Assembly (NCBI RefSeq): GCF_007558865.1
Contig: NZ_VLPK01000002.1
Coordinates: forward strand, 1 to 64,000
DNA: 64,000 nt
Direction: 5' to 3'
DNA from: Mucilaginibacter corticis
Lineage (GTDB): Bacteria; Bacteroidota; Bacteroidia; Sphingobacteriales; Sphingobacteriaceae
The notes below the pieces were generated by a model, which saw only the letters and a list, made by a program, of their open reading frames with translations, made no database searches and had not been told where the DNA came from. The position numbers were made by a program, and so were the translations under genes. Of the stretch, positions 34,280 to 43,507 are shown one piece after another. Position 1 is the stretch's first letter. The number at the start of each line of letters is the position of its first letter.

Positions 34280-35632
34280 ATGGCTTCTTTTGAAATTGAC
34301 AGGCAGACCTTTAAAGATCTTGACCTTTTTAACGAAGACGGCAACAGCATATATTCTTTTTTTAATAACGCCAAAACCATAGGCGGCGCAAAAAAACTAA
34401 AAGAGCTAATGGAAACGCCGTCTTTTGACGCGTCCGTACTTAATTCGCGCAGGGATACCGCTCAATATTTTTACCGTAAACAGCTGCCGCTGCCATTAAT
34501 AAAAAAAGATGTTGATTTTATTGAATATTACCTGGTATTAAACAGTCCTCCTTTACAGTCGAACATTGCTTATGCGACTGTATGGAACACAAAAACCTTG
34601 TTTAGCCCGGTGCCTGATAGTTACATTATAACAGAAGGGATAAAATACATCCACAAACTACTACAAATATTAAATGAATTTAATGATGCTTTAACGGTTG
34701 AAGACGGCCCTGCATCAATAAGCGATTTTAAAAAAACCTTAAATAGTTTTGTCACTAAAAAAGAGATCCAAAAGTTTTTGTCGGTAAACAGCCACAAAAA
34801 AATGCGTTACCTTGAGTTTAGTTACTATGACAGTCTGTTCAGAAAAACGGAGATCATGGCAATGCGTGATTTGCTTAAATTAGTTTATGAATTAGATGCT
34901 TACTACGCAATAGCCAAAGCGGTTACTGATCATGGTTTCTGTTTCCCCGAGTATGATGAAACACAACATGCCAATGTGCAGATATCAGGCTTGTATCACC
35001 CTTGTATTAAAAATGCGGTAAGTAATGACGTCGTTATCAATAAGAATAAAAACCTATTCTTTTTAACCGGAGCAAATATGGCCGGTAAATCGTCGTTTTT
35101 AAAAGCTTTGGGCTCGGCTGTTTATTTGGCGCATGTGGGTTTCCCGGTGCCGGCTGCAAAGATGCGCACCAGCATATTTAAGGGCCTGATAACAACCATT
35201 AACCTGTCCGACAATATCAACAATGGCTACAGCCATTATTTTAGCGAGGTGATGCGGGTAAAGAAAACTGCCCAAAAAATCCTGGAAAAAGACAATCTGT
35301 TTGTCATCTTCGACGAGCTTTTCAGGGGTACCAATGTCAAGGACGCTTATGATGCTTCGCTGGCGACGATCACAGCGCTGTCAAAGATCAAAAACAATGT
35401 TTTCCTGATCTCTACCCACATTGTCGAAATAGCAGCCGAGCTAAAAGCCATCGACAATATTGCTTTTAAATACTTTGATTCTAAAATTGACGGTGATAAA
35501 CCCGTGTTTGATTATAAGCTGACCGACGGTGTATCGTCAGAAACGTTAGGATATTATATTTTTGAGAAAGAAGATATAATTGGTCTACTTGAACAAGCCT
35601 CCATAAAAAATGGCCATAAAAAAAGGCGGTGA
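34280..35632 (+). CDS. MutS-family ATPase lacking the mismatch-recognition domain
   Basis: 450 residues, much shorter than MutS (over 800). There is no N-terminal mismatch-binding domain; it has a lever-like helical part (about 1-230) and the MutS ATPase (about 240-445): Walker A TGANMAGKSSFLKALG, INLSDNINNGYSHYFSEVMR, Walker B LFVIFDELFRGTN, and VFLISTHIVEIAAEL. Short MutS-like proteins of this kind are common in Bacteroidota and their role is not established; a part in recombination or in handling other DNA structures is possible. It follows the glycosyltransferases by 11 bases, so it is probably transcribed with them by chance of position. Confidence 0.85.
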   Translation: MASFEIDRQTFKDLDLFNEDGNSIYSFFNNAKTIGGAKKLKELMETPSFDASVLNSRRDTAQYFYRKQLPLPLIKKDVDFIEYYLVLNSPPLQSNIAYATVWNTKTLFSPVPDSYIITEGIKYIHKLLQILNEFNDALTVEDGPASISDFKKTLNSFVTKKEIQKFLSVNSHKKMRYLEFSYYDSLFRKTEIMAMRDLLKLVYELDAYYAIAKAVTDHGFCFPEYDETQHANVQISGLYHPCIKNAVSNDVVINKNKNLFFLTGANMAGKSSFLKALGSAVYLAHVGFPVPAAKMRTSIFKGLITTINLSDNINNGYSHYFSEVMRVKKTAQKILEKDNLFVIFDELFRGTNVKDAYDASLATITALSKIKNNVFLISTHIVEIAAELKAIDNIAFKYFDSKIDGDKPVFDYKLTDGVSSETLGYYIFEKEDIIGLLEQASIKNGHKKRR

Positions 35633-35651
35633 GACTTAGTCCCATCGCCTT
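35618..35651 (-). terminator. Terminator of the leftward YfhO gene, inside the 3' end of the MutS-like gene
   Basis: AAGGCG/CGCCTT with further pairs inside; on the minus strand seven or more Ts follow (35624-35618). It overlaps the last codons and stop (35630-35632) of the convergent gene. Confidence 0.75.
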
Positions 35652-35672
35652 AAAATATCGGTCTTAATTTAA

Positions 35673-38156
35673 TTAAGCTTTCTTGTCAGCTGGTTTCTTT
35701 TTATTTTCTGCATAGCCTGCAAAACCCAGTGCCAATACCAATAGAACTGATCCTGCCAATGATATATCTTCGCCGGCGTAATAGGTAACCGGGTGGAATA
35801 TAAATTCTATTTTATGGTTGCCGATAGGTAACTGCGCTGCACGTAAAATATAATCAGCGCGGAAATATGGCGTTTCCTGTCCGTCAATAAACATCTTCCA
35901 GCCCTTGTCATAATACACTTCAGAAAATACAGCTATCTGCGAGGTAGTTGATGAGGTTTGGTAGGTCATATGATCAGGGTTGTAGTTTACCAGCTTTATT
36001 GTAGCGGTGGTATCTAAATAAGTAGATTTCTGATCAATAAGGCTTTTATACCGCTGGTCGACAATTGCGTCTTCTTTAGGCGAAAAGCTGCTGATGGCCT
36101 GCATTTCTTCATCGGCATTTTGCGCGAATTTAACATGCTGTACAAACCATGCATGTCCGCATGCGGTTTGGTTGTTTTGCAGATTTACGTTTTGCGTTTT
36201 AGGGTCCTGGCTGATAATGTATTTCACGTTCATCATATCCAATACATCATGGTTAATGCTTTTGCTGAAATGGCTGTCTAACAATTCCTGGTAGCGTTTA
36301 AGCCTTGCTGCAGAGTACCCGCTGAATGATTTATGGAAGAATGGATTGATCAGGTCATAAGTCTGAGAAACGGTCATATCAAACACCTTAAAGTCAGGGT
36401 CCTTGTCACGCTGAATAAACTGGTCAACCTCGCGTGGCTGTGGGGCGTTCGACTCCTGTTTATCGGCAAAGTTTTCGTCTTTTAAGTAGCGTTTATCAAT
36501 CTGCCACATATCCACCAATACCAAGGCCAAAAAGCCTAATGATAATATAGTGGTGTTAATTTTATGCTTAACAAAAGCAAACAAGATCCCGAAGGCAATT
36601 GCCACAAATATCAACGAACGGATAGCATCCGCACGTTCAAGATCTATCCTGTCCTTAACAATGGCGCTTGAGATATTGGCCGCTGTAGCTGTATCATTTT
36701 GCAGCGCCTGTGCAAGTGCAGCTGTGCCACTTGCCTGGTCGACAGACCTGAAACTTAACAATACTTCGGGCAATACAATAAGTACTACAAGTAAACCGCC
36801 GGTAATATAAAAAGCAAGCAATACTTTCTTGGTGATCTCTTTGGTATCCGGTGCATCCATTACTTCCTTAATGGCCAGGAAAGCCAGTATCGGGAAACAA
36901 AGTGAGGCAACCGCTAATACAGATTCTACAGTTCTGAATTTATTGTAAAGCGGGAAGTAGTGGAAAAACAAGTCTGAAACAAAAGGCATGTTACCACCAA
37001 ATGACAGCAACATGGTCAATACCACGGTAGCCAATAGCCACCATTTTATGCGGCTTTTAACTACTATCAGCCCAAGCATAAACAAGAAACAAACCACAGC
37101 GCCAAAATAGAAAGGCCCGCTGGTTGACGGTTTGGTACCCCAATACGTACCCATACCCGGGAAACCGCCTATCTGGTTAGCATATTTTACTGCCTGATCT
37201 TCAGGTAAACCTTTCGCTATAAAAACCTTTGCAGTAGCCGAATTTTGATCAAGCGCGTCGCCTGATGTAGCGCCGCCATAAGCATTGGGTACTAAAAAGG
37301 TAAAGCATTCGGTTACGCTTTGGCTCCATTGGTAAGCGTAATCTTTATCAAGGCCAGTGCTTGGTTCTTTGGTATGCTGGGTTAAGTTTGATTGCCCGCG
37401 AATGGTGTCTTTACCATAATCATAAGTGCTCCAAAGTATTGACGCGTTTACCATCAGCGCTATAATTAAAGCGCCGCCCAGGTAAGCTAATGATTTTAAA
37501 TATGTACCCGTTGTTTTGGCTTTTATAGCATGGTACAGTTCAATACCGGCTAAGATCAATATGGCCAGCATTAAATAATAGGTCATTTGCACGTGGTTAG
37601 CACGGATCTCCATCGCAAGGAAAAGCGCAGTAAGCGAGCCGCCCAGGATATGTTTTCCGCGAAGCGTTAAAATTATACTTGCCAGTATGGGCGCAAAATA
37701 AGCTATGGCCGATGCCTGGTTGGCATGCCCCGCCACCAGCAAAATGATATTGTAGGATGAAAACGTAAACGCAATAGCCCCGGCCGCTGCCAGCCACGGG
37801 TTAAGTTTTAGTACGATGAATAAAAAGTATGTACCCAACAGCAACAGTAAAACAGTATCTATAGGGTTAGGGAAGATAACTTTCATTGCATGAACCACAT
37901 GCGTGGTGATATTGGCTTTATAAGGTGCCCAAAGCTGGTAAGCCGGCATGCCGCCAAAGATCTGGTTGGTCCACAGTATGGTAGTGTCTTTTGCTTTATA
38001 AGCGTCTATCTCTGTAGTGGTTGATTGTGCGCCGGTTACATCCGCTTGTCCTAATACTTTTCCCTGGAAGGCGGGAGTGAAATAAAGAAAGCATATCACT
38101 AAAAAAATTCCGGCGATGGCGAAGTGAATGCCATTGCGCTTAAACCAGTTACTCAT
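35673..38156 (-). CDS. YfhO-like polytopic membrane protein
   Basis: 827 residues with about 12-13 membrane helices (FAIAGIFLVICFLYFTPAF, DTVLLLLLGTYFLFIVLKL, HILGGSLTALFLAMEIRANH) and a large periplasmic C-terminal part (about 560-790). This is the GT-C-like YfhO family; in Gram-positive bacteria YfhO helps glycosylate lipoteichoic acid, while in Bacteroidota the substrate is unknown. The conserved periplasmic loop after the first helix (GQADVTGAQSTTTEIDAYKA) is typical. It is probably a membrane glycosyltransferase using a lipid-linked sugar. Stands alone with its own terminator. Confidence 0.85.
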   Translation of the reverse strand: MSNWFKRNGIHFAIAGIFLVICFLYFTPAFQGKVLGQADVTGAQSTTTEIDAYKAKDTTILWTNQIFGGMPAYQLWAPYKANITTHVVHAMKVIFPNPIDTVLLLLLGTYFLFIVLKLNPWLAAAGAIAFTFSSYNIILLVAGHANQASAIAYFAPILASIILTLRGKHILGGSLTALFLAMEIRANHVQMTYYLMLAILILAGIELYHAIKAKTTGTYLKSLAYLGGALIIALMVNASILWSTYDYGKDTIRGQSNLTQHTKEPSTGLDKDYAYQWSQSVTECFTFLVPNAYGGATSGDALDQNSATAKVFIAKGLPEDQAVKYANQIGGFPGMGTYWGTKPSTSGPFYFGAVVCFLFMLGLIVVKSRIKWWLLATVVLTMLLSFGGNMPFVSDLFFHYFPLYNKFRTVESVLAVASLCFPILAFLAIKEVMDAPDTKEITKKVLLAFYITGGLLVVLIVLPEVLLSFRSVDQASGTAALAQALQNDTATAANISSAIVKDRIDLERADAIRSLIFVAIAFGILFAFVKHKINTTILSLGFLALVLVDMWQIDKRYLKDENFADKQESNAPQPREVDQFIQRDKDPDFKVFDMTVSQTYDLINPFFHKSFSGYSAARLKRYQELLDSHFSKSINHDVLDMMNVKYIISQDPKTQNVNLQNNQTACGHAWFVQHVKFAQNADEEMQAISSFSPKEDAIVDQRYKSLIDQKSTYLDTTATIKLVNYNPDHMTYQTSSTTSQIAVFSEVYYDKGWKMFIDGQETPYFRADYILRAAQLPIGNHKIEFIFHPVTYYAGEDISLAGSVLLVLALGFAGYAENKKKPADKKA

Positions 38157-38238
38157 CTAAATATTTTAAAATGGATATTAATTAAAGCTCAAAAATAGAA
38201 ATTTGCCCGACAATAGGAATTATATGTTTGGGTTTTTA

Positions 38239-38517
38239 TCAGCCGGCGCTGCGGGCAACAAAATATAATAATATTATACCTGCCAGGCTTGTTATATACG
38301 AAATGACAGCAGGTTTGGTATATTCTTCAATATTTCTGCGGATGTTGAAGTAGTTATACACTGCCAGTAAGACAAGGGTGAGGAGGAAGAACCAGTTTGG
38401 TTTGGTAGTGAACATAAAAAGTACACAGCAAACCACATAGTTTGTAATAATTAGTAAAACGTATTTAGGCGTATTGTCATGGTTGCGCCTGCGCTTAAAT
38501 ATATCCTCAGATATCAT
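38239..38517 (-). CDS. Small membrane protein, three helices
   Basis: 92 residues: helices at about 19-37 (VLLIITNYVVCCVLFMF), 41-58 (WFFLLTLVLLAVYNYF) and 70-88 (ISYITSLAGIILLYFV). No family recognised, though small proteins of this kind next to DUF4834 genes are common in the phylum. It lies 5 bases after the DUF4834 gene on the same strand, so the two are probably co-transcribed. Confidence 0.65.
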   Translation of the reverse strand: MISEDIFKRRRNHDNTPKYVLLIITNYVVCCVLFMFTTKPNWFFLLTLVLLAVYNYFNIRRNIEEYTKPAVISYITSLAGIILLYFVARSAG

Positions 38518-38522
38518 TTAAA

Positions 38523-38780
38523 TTATTTTACTTCCTCGTAATCCACAAATTCGCCTTCGTTATCAGGGAACTTGCCTTTGTTTTCTTTGGGTACGTAGTC
38601 AACTTTTATGCGGCCTGTCGGCTGCTCAGGTGGTCTGTTATAGTTTGTTTGTTGCTGTTGTTGCTGCTGTGCCTTGTTAACCACACTTTGAAAAAGCATA
38701 GGCAATGCCCAGCGCACAATAGCCCTTACGATATACAGTATCGCGATTACAATGAATATAAACCGGATCAACTCTTCCAT
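38523..38780 (-). CDS. DUF4834 family protein
   Basis: 85 residues. One N-terminal membrane helix (FIFIVIAILYIVRAIVRWAL), a run of seven glutamines coded mainly by CAG/CAA, and a C-terminal tail with the family signature GRIKVDYVPKENK...EFVDYEEVK. DUF4834 proteins are small, specific to Bacteroidota and of unknown function. First gene of a two-gene unit upstream of nothing else on this strand; uvrB lies 150 bases away on the same strand with a hairpin between. Confidence 0.8.
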   Translation of the reverse strand: MEELIRFIFIVIAILYIVRAIVRWALPMLFQSVVNKAQQQQQQQTNYNRPPEQPTGRIKVDYVPKENKGKFPDNEGEFVDYEEVK

Positions 38781-38902
38781 CTTGTTAAATTCTCATTAAA
38801 TTAAAGCGCACAAATATAATATTATAACGGCAAAAGTGCTTAGTTATGATTTGTACAATTATTATTAAGACAAATAATCGCGCCGTTTTGTTACATCAAA
38901 GA

Positions 38903-38923
38903 AATGTCATAACAAGTGACATT
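38903..38923 (-). terminator. Hairpin after uvrB
   Basis: AATGTCA/TGACATT perfect 7-base stem with a 7-base loop, just past the uvrB stop. The minus strand then reads TTTCTTTG, a weak T tract. It may end the uvrB transcript. Confidence 0.45.
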
Positions 38924-38930
38924 ACATCTG

Positions 38931-40955
38931 TTAAAACTTCTCTTCCATCATCTTTTCTAAAGCAAACATTTCATCGCGCAGTTTGGCTGCCAGTAAGAAA
39001 TTCATATCCTTGGCGGCAGCAAGCATGTCTTTTTTAGTATTGTCGATAGATTTTTTAAGATCTGCTTTTGACATGTATTGTACAATCGGGTCGGCAGCCA
39101 TGGTGATCATATCAGTTTCTACATAAGCCTTTTGCACACCGCCCTCAAAGTCCATCACAGATGTTTGCTCAATAATTTCGGCCCTTGTTTTACCAACCGT
39201 AAGCGGTACAATGTTATGCTCGGTATTGTAAGCTATCTGCAGCTCGCGCCTGCGGGCGGTTTCGCTGATGGTGATCTCCATCGAGTCGGTAATTTTATCA
39301 GCATACATAATTACCCGCCCACGGTCGTTCCGCGCGGCACGGCCTATGGTTTGGATGAGTGAGCGTTCGCTGCGCAAAAAGCCTTCTTTATCGGCATCCA
39401 AGATAGCCACCAATGATACCTCGGGTAGGTCCAACCCTTCACGTAATAAGTTGATCCCTATCAGCACATCAAATACGCCTAAACGCAGGTCACGCAGTAT
39501 CTCAACCCGTTGCAGGGTTTTTACCTCCGAGTGGATATAGCGGCATTTAATGCCAAGCCTGTCCATGTATTTAGCCAGTTCTTCGGCCATGCGTTTGGTT
39601 AGGGTGGTCACCAATACACGGTCGCCCATTTTTACGGTTTTATCAACTTCGTCCAGCAGGTCATCCACCTGGTTAATTACGGGCCTAACCTCAATAACCG
39701 GGTCAAGCAGGCCGGTAGGGCGGATCACCTGTTCAACTACCACACCGCCCGATTTTTCTAATTCAAAGTCGGCAGGCGTAGCGCTTACATAAATGGTCTG
39801 CGGTGCAAGGCGTTCAAACTCCTGGAAGTTCAGCGGCCTGTTGTCCATAGCAGCAGGCAGGCGGAAACCATAATCAACCAATGAGATCTTGCGCGAACGG
39901 TCACCACCATACATAGCCCTGATCTGCGGAACGGTTACGTGGCTTTCGTCAATCACCATCAGGTAATCGTCAGGAAAATAATCAAGCAAACAGAAAGGCC
40001 TTGCACCAGGGGCACGCCCGTCAAAAAAGCGTGAGTAATTTTCTATCCCCGAGCAATAACCTAACTCGCGGATCATTTCCAGGTCGTAATTAACCCTTTC
40101 CTCAAGGCGTTTGGCTTCAAGGAAACGGCCGTCGTCAATAAATTGCTTTTTACGCGTTTCCAGCTCTTCCTGTATGGCCCAAATGGATTGGGTGAAACGC
40201 TCGCGCGGGGCAACGTATAGGTTGGCAGGGTAAAGCACCATATGCGTCATCTTCTCCAGTGTTTTACCAGTGCCAATATCGAATGTGCTTAGTTCTTCAA
40301 TGTCATCGCCAAAAAAAGAAATGCGGTAGGCGTGGTCCATGTAAGCCGGGAAGATATCTACCGTATCACCTTTAACACGGAAGGTGCCGCGTTTAAAATC
40401 GGCCGTAGTACGCGAATACAGGATCTCTACCAAGCGATGCAAAAAAGCATTGCGGCTGATACGGGTACCCACCGCGAATTTAAATACCGAATTGGCAAAA
40501 TCCTCGGGGTTACCCATACCGTAGATACACGATATTGATGATACCACGATCACATCCCTACGGCCGCTCATTAGTGCAGACGTAGTGCGTAAACGCAGTT
40601 TTTCAATCTCCTCGTTTATCTGCAGGTCTTTTTCTATGTAGGTATTGGTAGTTGGTATAAAAGCTTCGGGCTGGTAATAATCGTAATAGGATACAAAGTA
40701 GTTCACCGCGTTTTCGGGGAAGAATTGCTTAAACTCGCCATACAATTGCGCGGCCAGCGTTTTGTTGTGGCTTAAAACCAGTGTAGGTTTTTGCGTTTGT
40801 TGGATAACGTTGGCAATGCTAAATGTTTTACCCGAGCCGGTAACACCCAACAGGGTTTGATAATTGTCGCCATTGTTTACACCTTCAACCAGCTGCCTGA
40901 TGGCTTCGGGCTGGTCGCCGGTGGGTTTATATTGAGATGTTAAGTTAAAATCCAT
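38931..40955 (-). CDS. uvrB: Excinuclease ABC subunit B
   Basis: 674 residues, normal length. Walker A GVTGSGKT (37-44), damage-binding beta-hairpin YYDYYQPEAFIPTTNTYIEK, helicase motifs including DESHVTVPQI and GRAARNDRGRVIMYAD, and the C-terminal UVR motif (about 630-665, MNFLLAAKLRDEMFALEKMM) that binds UvrC. Loads with UvrA at DNA lesions in nucleotide excision repair. Single gene here; uvrA and uvrC are not in the window. Confidence 0.98.
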   Translation of the reverse strand: MDFNLTSQYKPTGDQPEAIRQLVEGVNNGDNYQTLLGVTGSGKTFSIANVIQQTQKPTLVLSHNKTLAAQLYGEFKQFFPENAVNYFVSYYDYYQPEAFIPTTNTYIEKDLQINEEIEKLRLRTTSALMSGRRDVIVVSSISCIYGMGNPEDFANSVFKFAVGTRISRNAFLHRLVEILYSRTTADFKRGTFRVKGDTVDIFPAYMDHAYRISFFGDDIEELSTFDIGTGKTLEKMTHMVLYPANLYVAPRERFTQSIWAIQEELETRKKQFIDDGRFLEAKRLEERVNYDLEMIRELGYCSGIENYSRFFDGRAPGARPFCLLDYFPDDYLMVIDESHVTVPQIRAMYGGDRSRKISLVDYGFRLPAAMDNRPLNFQEFERLAPQTIYVSATPADFELEKSGGVVVEQVIRPTGLLDPVIEVRPVINQVDDLLDEVDKTVKMGDRVLVTTLTKRMAEELAKYMDRLGIKCRYIHSEVKTLQRVEILRDLRLGVFDVLIGINLLREGLDLPEVSLVAILDADKEGFLRSERSLIQTIGRAARNDRGRVIMYADKITDSMEITISETARRRELQIAYNTEHNIVPLTVGKTRAEIIEQTSVMDFEGGVQKAYVETDMITMAADPIVQYMSKADLKKSIDNTKKDMLAAAKDMNFLLAAKLRDEMFALEKMMEEKF

Positions 40956-41135
40956 TAGTAAATGTAAAAATACGGATTAGTGATTAGTTAATTAGAGGTT
41001 AGCCATTAGTTTTTACAATGCGTTAACCAAAACAAAATTAGTGCCGTTGCTGACAACCCTATGTCAGCAGGTTTACGTAATTAGGTTATGTGGCCTGATA
41101 ATTTTAATTTACCCTGATTAAACCATTTGGCACAT

Positions 41136-41816
41136 ATGACATCAAAACCATTAACCCCAAAAGCTAAATCTATGATCTTCGTCCTGAACAAAACCAATAC
41201 GGTAGCCAATAGTTTTTTAGCCGAAATGCGCGATGTTAACGTGCAGCAGGATAAACAGCGTTTCAGGCGTAACCAGGAGAAATTGGGCGAGATATTAGCT
41301 TACGAGATCAGTAAGACATTTAAATTTAATCCCGAAGAGATCCAAACGCCATTGGGTACCTGCACACTGCAACTGCCGGTAGAGTCTCCCGTATTAGGCA
41401 CTATACTTCGCGCGGGGCTGCCTTTTCACCAGGGATTTTTAAATTACTTTGATCAGTCCGAATCGGCATTTATTACCGCTTACCGCAAAGTTAGGCGCAC
41501 CGGCGATTTTGTGATCAGGATAGACCATATTGCTACCCCGAACCTTGACGGTAAGACACTGATATTATGCGATACCATGCTGGCCACCGGCCAAAGCCTG
41601 GTTGATGTATGCAAGGAATTAATGGCCACCTACAAAATTGCCAGCCTGCATATTGCCGCGGTAATTGCCAGTACAGAAGGCATACAACACGTACGCGCCA
41701 ACCTGCCAAAGGCGAAGATTTGGGTATGCGCGGTAGATGAAGAAATGACCAGCAAATCGTACATCGTACCCGGTTTGGGTGATGCGGGGGATCTGGCATA
41801 TGGCGAAAAGGCTTAA
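41136..41816 (+). CDS. upp: Uracil phosphoribosyltransferase
   Basis: 226 residues from ATG 41136 (a TTG three codons before is in frame). UPRT signatures: PVLGTILRAGLPFHQGFL, the PRPP-binding loop LILCDTMLATGQSLV, and the uracil-binding C-terminal YIVPGLGDAGDLAYG. Makes UMP from uracil and PRPP in pyrimidine salvage. Followed by a strong palindrome and then a YjjG-type pyrimidine nucleotidase, so both neighbours deal with pyrimidines. Confidence 0.95.
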   Translation: MTSKPLTPKAKSMIFVLNKTNTVANSFLAEMRDVNVQQDKQRFRRNQEKLGEILAYEISKTFKFNPEEIQTPLGTCTLQLPVESPVLGTILRAGLPFHQGFLNYFDQSESAFITAYRKVRRTGDFVIRIDHIATPNLDGKTLILCDTMLATGQSLVDVCKELMATYKIASLHIAAVIASTEGIQHVRANLPKAKIWVCAVDEEMTSKSYIVPGLGDAGDLAYGEKA

Positions 41817-41839
41817 TAATGTACATGTCGAACGTTTTC

Positions 41840-41870
41840 TATAGCGATGGGTTTTAAACCCATCGCTATA
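41840..41870. repeat. Near-perfect 31-base palindrome
   Basis: Two perfect 15-base arms (41840-41854 and 41856-41870; core GATGGGTTT/AAACCCATC) around a single T, 23 bases after the upp stop. There is no T run after it. It is probably a repetitive extragenic palindrome that also acts as a 3'-end barrier for upp. Confidence 0.7.
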
Positions 41871-41884
41871 CGTTACGAAACATT

Positions 41885-41892
41885 TACCTTTG
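41885..41892 (+). promoter_or_regulatory. Possible -7 element TACCTTTG before the nucleotidase gene
   Basis: Exact TAnnTTTG match only 9 bases before the ATG at 41902, which would give a nearly leaderless message. The -33 site would fall inside the palindrome and no clear TTG is seen. Confidence 0.35.
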
Positions 41893-41901
41893 CTGGAAGC
41901 T

Positions 41902-42597
41902 ATGAAACCATACAACCACATCTTCTTCGATCTCGATCATACCATTTGGGACTTTGACAAGAATGCCGAAGAAGCACTGCATGAACTGTATATAAGCCAC
42001 CGTTTAAATGATATCGGCTTAACCTCTGCGGATGTATTTATCGAGACTTATACCCAAAATAACCACCGCCTTTGGCGAGAATACCATATGGGCAACATCA
42101 GCAAAGAAACATTGCGCGAAGCGCGTTTTAAACAAACCTTTTTAGACCTTGGCGTACACCCTGATGTGATACCAAATGGTTTTGAAGACGCTTACGTGCA
42201 GCTTTGCCCTACAAAAACCAACCTGTTCCCCAACGCGCACGAAACATTGGCTTACCTGCAGTCAAAGTATACGCTGCACCTGATCTCTAACGGGTTTAAA
42301 GAGTCGCAGGATATTAAGATCAGCGGGACAGGTATCGGCAAGTATTTTACACATGTCATAATATCAGAAATTGTAGGCGTTAACAAACCCGACAAAGCCA
42401 TATTTGAATATGCCGTTAACCTGGCGGGTACTACCAAACACCAAAGCCTGATGATAGGCGATAGCCTTGAGGCCGATGTATTGGGAGCGCTTAACTACGG
42501 TATGGATGCTATTTACTTTAATCCATTCAACGCCCCAAAGCCTGACGAGGTTAAGGTGCAGATAAGTGGCCTGAAAGAGCTAACTTTATTGCTGTAA
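41902..42597 (+). CDS. YjjG-type HAD pyrimidine nucleotidase
   Basis: 231 residues from ATG 41902; a TTG at 41890 in frame would overlap the -7 element. HAD motifs: I FFDLDHTIWDFD (Asp nucleophile and general acid), II LHLISNGF, III Lys in VNKPDKAIFE, IV MIGDSLEADVLGA. The YjjG subgroup removes phosphate from non-canonical pyrimidine nucleotides, which fits its place after upp. The DinB-like gene begins 15 bases later, so the two may share a transcript. Confidence 0.88.
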   Translation: MKPYNHIFFDLDHTIWDFDKNAEEALHELYISHRLNDIGLTSADVFIETYTQNNHRLWREYHMGNISKETLREARFKQTFLDLGVHPDVIPNGFEDAYVQLCPTKTNLFPNAHETLAYLQSKYTLHLISNGFKESQDIKISGTGIGKYFTHVIISEIVGVNKPDKAIFEYAVNLAGTTKHQSLMIGDSLEADVLGALNYGMDAIYFNPFNAPKPDEVKVQISGLKELTLLL

Positions 42598-42612
42598 GTT
42601 TGTTATATCAGC

Positions 42613-43128
42613 ATGAAAATACCCCCCACACGCAAAGCCATTGATGAAGCGCTGGATACCTACCGGGCCTTGCTGGATACTATTCCCGATGATCAGTTCG
42701 ATATTACCCCGCGCGATGGCAGTTGGTCGTACGCCGAGGTTTACTCGCACATTTTGCAGGCTACAATTGGTTCAACTATAGCTGCCGAACGTTGCGCTAA
42801 CGGTACCTGCGGATCAACCAGGGAGGGCTTGACCCTGGTTGGCCGTTTGGCGCTTTCGTTAAATTACATGCCCAAAGTAAAAGCCACTGCCGAAGGCGCG
42901 AAGATCCCTGTAAAAAAACTGACGAAGGAAGAAGCGCGTAACCTGCTTATAAAATGCCGCGGCCGGTTAGATACCATCACCGATAAGATAAAAGATGCGC
43001 CCCCTCACAGCAAGTTTAAACATTCGCGTTTTGGGATGATGAACGCCGCGCAATGGTTTAAATTTATACTGGTCCATTTAAAGCATCATTTGCGGCAGGT
43101 AGACAGGATCAGCAGTAAACTTGCGTAA
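42613..43128 (+). CDS. DinB-like metal-dependent protein
   Basis: 171 residues, four-helix DinB/YfiT fold. The metal-binding histidines are at VYSHILQA (about residue 47) and in the C-terminal LVHLKHHLRQVDRI. DGSWSYAEVYSHI is the usual second-helix motif. Family members are thiol-dependent transferases or have unknown reactions; the substrate is not visible. Probably translated with the preceding nucleotidase. Confidence 0.82.
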   Translation: MKIPPTRKAIDEALDTYRALLDTIPDDQFDITPRDGSWSYAEVYSHILQATIGSTIAAERCANGTCGSTREGLTLVGRLALSLNYMPKVKATAEGAKIPVKKLTKEEARNLLIKCRGRLDTITDKIKDAPPHSKFKHSRFGMMNAAQWFKFILVHLKHHLRQVDRISSKLA

Positions 43129-43322
43129 GTTTTTATCGCCTTCAAATTAAGAAAACGTTCTGTTTAGTTTAATTTTAAGTAGCTCATTTTCAGTACAAAA
43201 TGTGGAATAAGGGCGTAATGTGTATAAATAAATAACCCCCGCCAATGAAACCTTTTACATTTAATGCAGTCTTAACCTTAAAATAACGTTGTTTGGCGAC
43301 GTTTGTACAAATACATTAGGTT

Positions 43323-43433
43323 ATGCATTTTGAGTACGGATATATGGTTGTAATAATTCTCCTGTTTTTGGTAGGGGTATTTTATTTGAGTCCATATGAA
43401 CTTACAGTTAATGAAGAGGAAAGCGAAGATTAA
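43323..43433 (+). CDS. 36-residue single-helix membrane microprotein
   Basis: ATG 43323 to TAA 43431-43433. N-terminal HFEYGYM, one hydrophobic helix (VVIILLFLVGVFYL) and an acidic tail (VNEEESED). The pattern of a helix plus a strongly acidic cytoplasmic tail argues for a real small membrane protein. No homologue is known to me. It stands alone between the DinB-like gene and the LpxH-like gene (74 bases downstream). Confidence 0.5.
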   Translation: MHFEYGYMVVIILLFLVGVFYLSPYELTVNEEESED

Positions 43434-43507
43434 TCGTTTATCTCTAAATACGCCCTTAATTATTACCGGTAAAATTGCCGGACGGAACATTATCCCCCAA
43501 AACTTTC

